6,081 bases of DNA from JAXGTD01 sp040775095 (GTDB taxonomy: Bacteria; Pseudomonadota; Gammaproteobacteria; Chromatiales; Chromatiaceae): positions 1 through 6,081 of the forward strand of contig JAXGTD010000187.1 in NCBI GenBank assembly GCA_040775095.1, read 5' to 3'. The notes below the pieces were generated by a model, which did no database searches, was not told the DNA's origin, and was given only the letters and a program-made list of their open reading frames with translations. The translations under genes and the position numbers were made by a program. Shown piece by piece: positions 5,907 to 6,081 of the stretch. Each line of letters starts with the position of its first letter. Positions within the stretch are counted from its first letter, which is position 1.

Positions 5907-6081
5907 CTATGAAGGCCTAGTATTTGCGCGGATCTTTGCGATCATCTCGCGGCGATTCTTAATCTTCTTCTCCCTCTGTTTCTTCTTTTGGCCGGGATCC
6001 GACCAGCCGACCTTGTCGCTGCCGAAGGTGGTTTCGAGGAGGTCCGCGGCCTGTTGGCGATATGCCGGGTCCTGCCAACCG
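5907..6081 (-). CDS. Partial gene, C-terminal end of an unrecognised protein with a basic tail
   Basis: The window edge cuts this gene. The visible 57 codons end in TAG (5907-5909) and read GWQDPAYRQQAADLLETTFG, then SDKVGWSDPGQKKKQREKKI, then KNRREMIAKIRANTRPS. The frame is open to the edge. The composition (mixed helix with Trp, Phe and Tyr, then a run of Lys/Arg) is protein-like, unlike the Pro/Arg/Ser readings in other frames. The last 30 residues are strongly basic and likely helical, as in nucleic-acid-binding tails. It lies on the same strand, 139 bases before the CARF-HEPN gene, so it may belong to the same locus. I do not recognise the family; a type III subunit, a further accessory protein or an unrelated neighbour are all possible. 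Confidence 0.6.
   Translation of the reverse strand, partial: GWQDPAYRQQAADLLETTFGSDKVGWSDPGQKKKQREKKIKNRREMIAKIRANTRPS

Noticed and set aside
4538..5920. Long plus-strand open frame (460 codons) antisense to the CARF-HEPN gene
   Set aside because: Same cause: the minus strand encodes clear CARF and HEPN motifs, and the plus-strand product looks like a low-information reading.
1..6081. tRNA, rRNA, insertion sequences or attachment sites
   Set aside because: No cloverleaf, rRNA segment, transposase motif, terminal inverted repeat or target duplication was seen on either strand.

Overview
This window is the adaptation and accessory-effector part of a CRISPR-Cas locus. It also holds the leader end of a CRISPR array. 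Both protein effectors carry CARF domains, the hallmark of cyclic-oligoadenylate (cOA) signalling, so the locus is most probably type III. The DNA is very GC-rich, roughly two-thirds by eye, with strong codon bias to G/C and Arg/Ala-rich proteins. This fits a high-GC proteobacterium. A gammaproteobacterium of the purple sulfur or Ectothiorhodospira kind is plausible, but that is a guess from general resemblance.

Layout, right to left, because every gene I support lies on the minus strand: (1) the C-terminal end of an unrecognised protein with a Lys/Arg-rich tail (5907-6081, cut by the window edge); (2) a Csm6/Csx1-like CARF-HEPN ribonuclease of the TIGR02710 type (4445-5767); (3) a Card1/Can2-type CARF plus PD-(D/E)xK nuclease (3223-4374); (4) a gap with a strong hairpin (3186-3212); (5) a short cas2 (2832-3116); (6) a full-length cas1 with an intact active site (1816-2826); (7) a second, shorter and degenerate Cas1 homologue (977-1819), which overlaps cas1 by 4 bases; (8) a 316-base gap without a convincing gene but with two short perfect inverted repeats; (9) a second, longer cas2 (322-660); (10) a leader-like region (166-321); (11) a CRISPR array of 37-base repeats with 34- and 35-base spacers, running off the left edge.

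The repeat read on the minus strand ends in ATTAAGAC, the usual form of a type III crRNA 5' tag. The array is therefore probably transcribed leftward, in the same direction as the genes, with its leader at 166-321. New spacers would enter at repeat 129-165.

Proposed division of work: a Cas10 complex outside the window makes cOA when it meets target RNA. The cOA switches on two different nucleases, an RNase (HEPN) and a Card1-like nuclease. The cas2-cas1-cas1'-cas2' set adds spacers. The most unusual point is the doubled adaptation set: one catalytically complete Cas1 paired with a Cas1 paralogue that has lost the catalytic histidine region, and two clearly different Cas2 proteins. This suggests an asymmetric, heteromeric integrase. 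No cas10, cas6, backbone (Csm/Cmr) genes or reverse transcriptase are visible; they would have to lie beyond the right edge or elsewhere.
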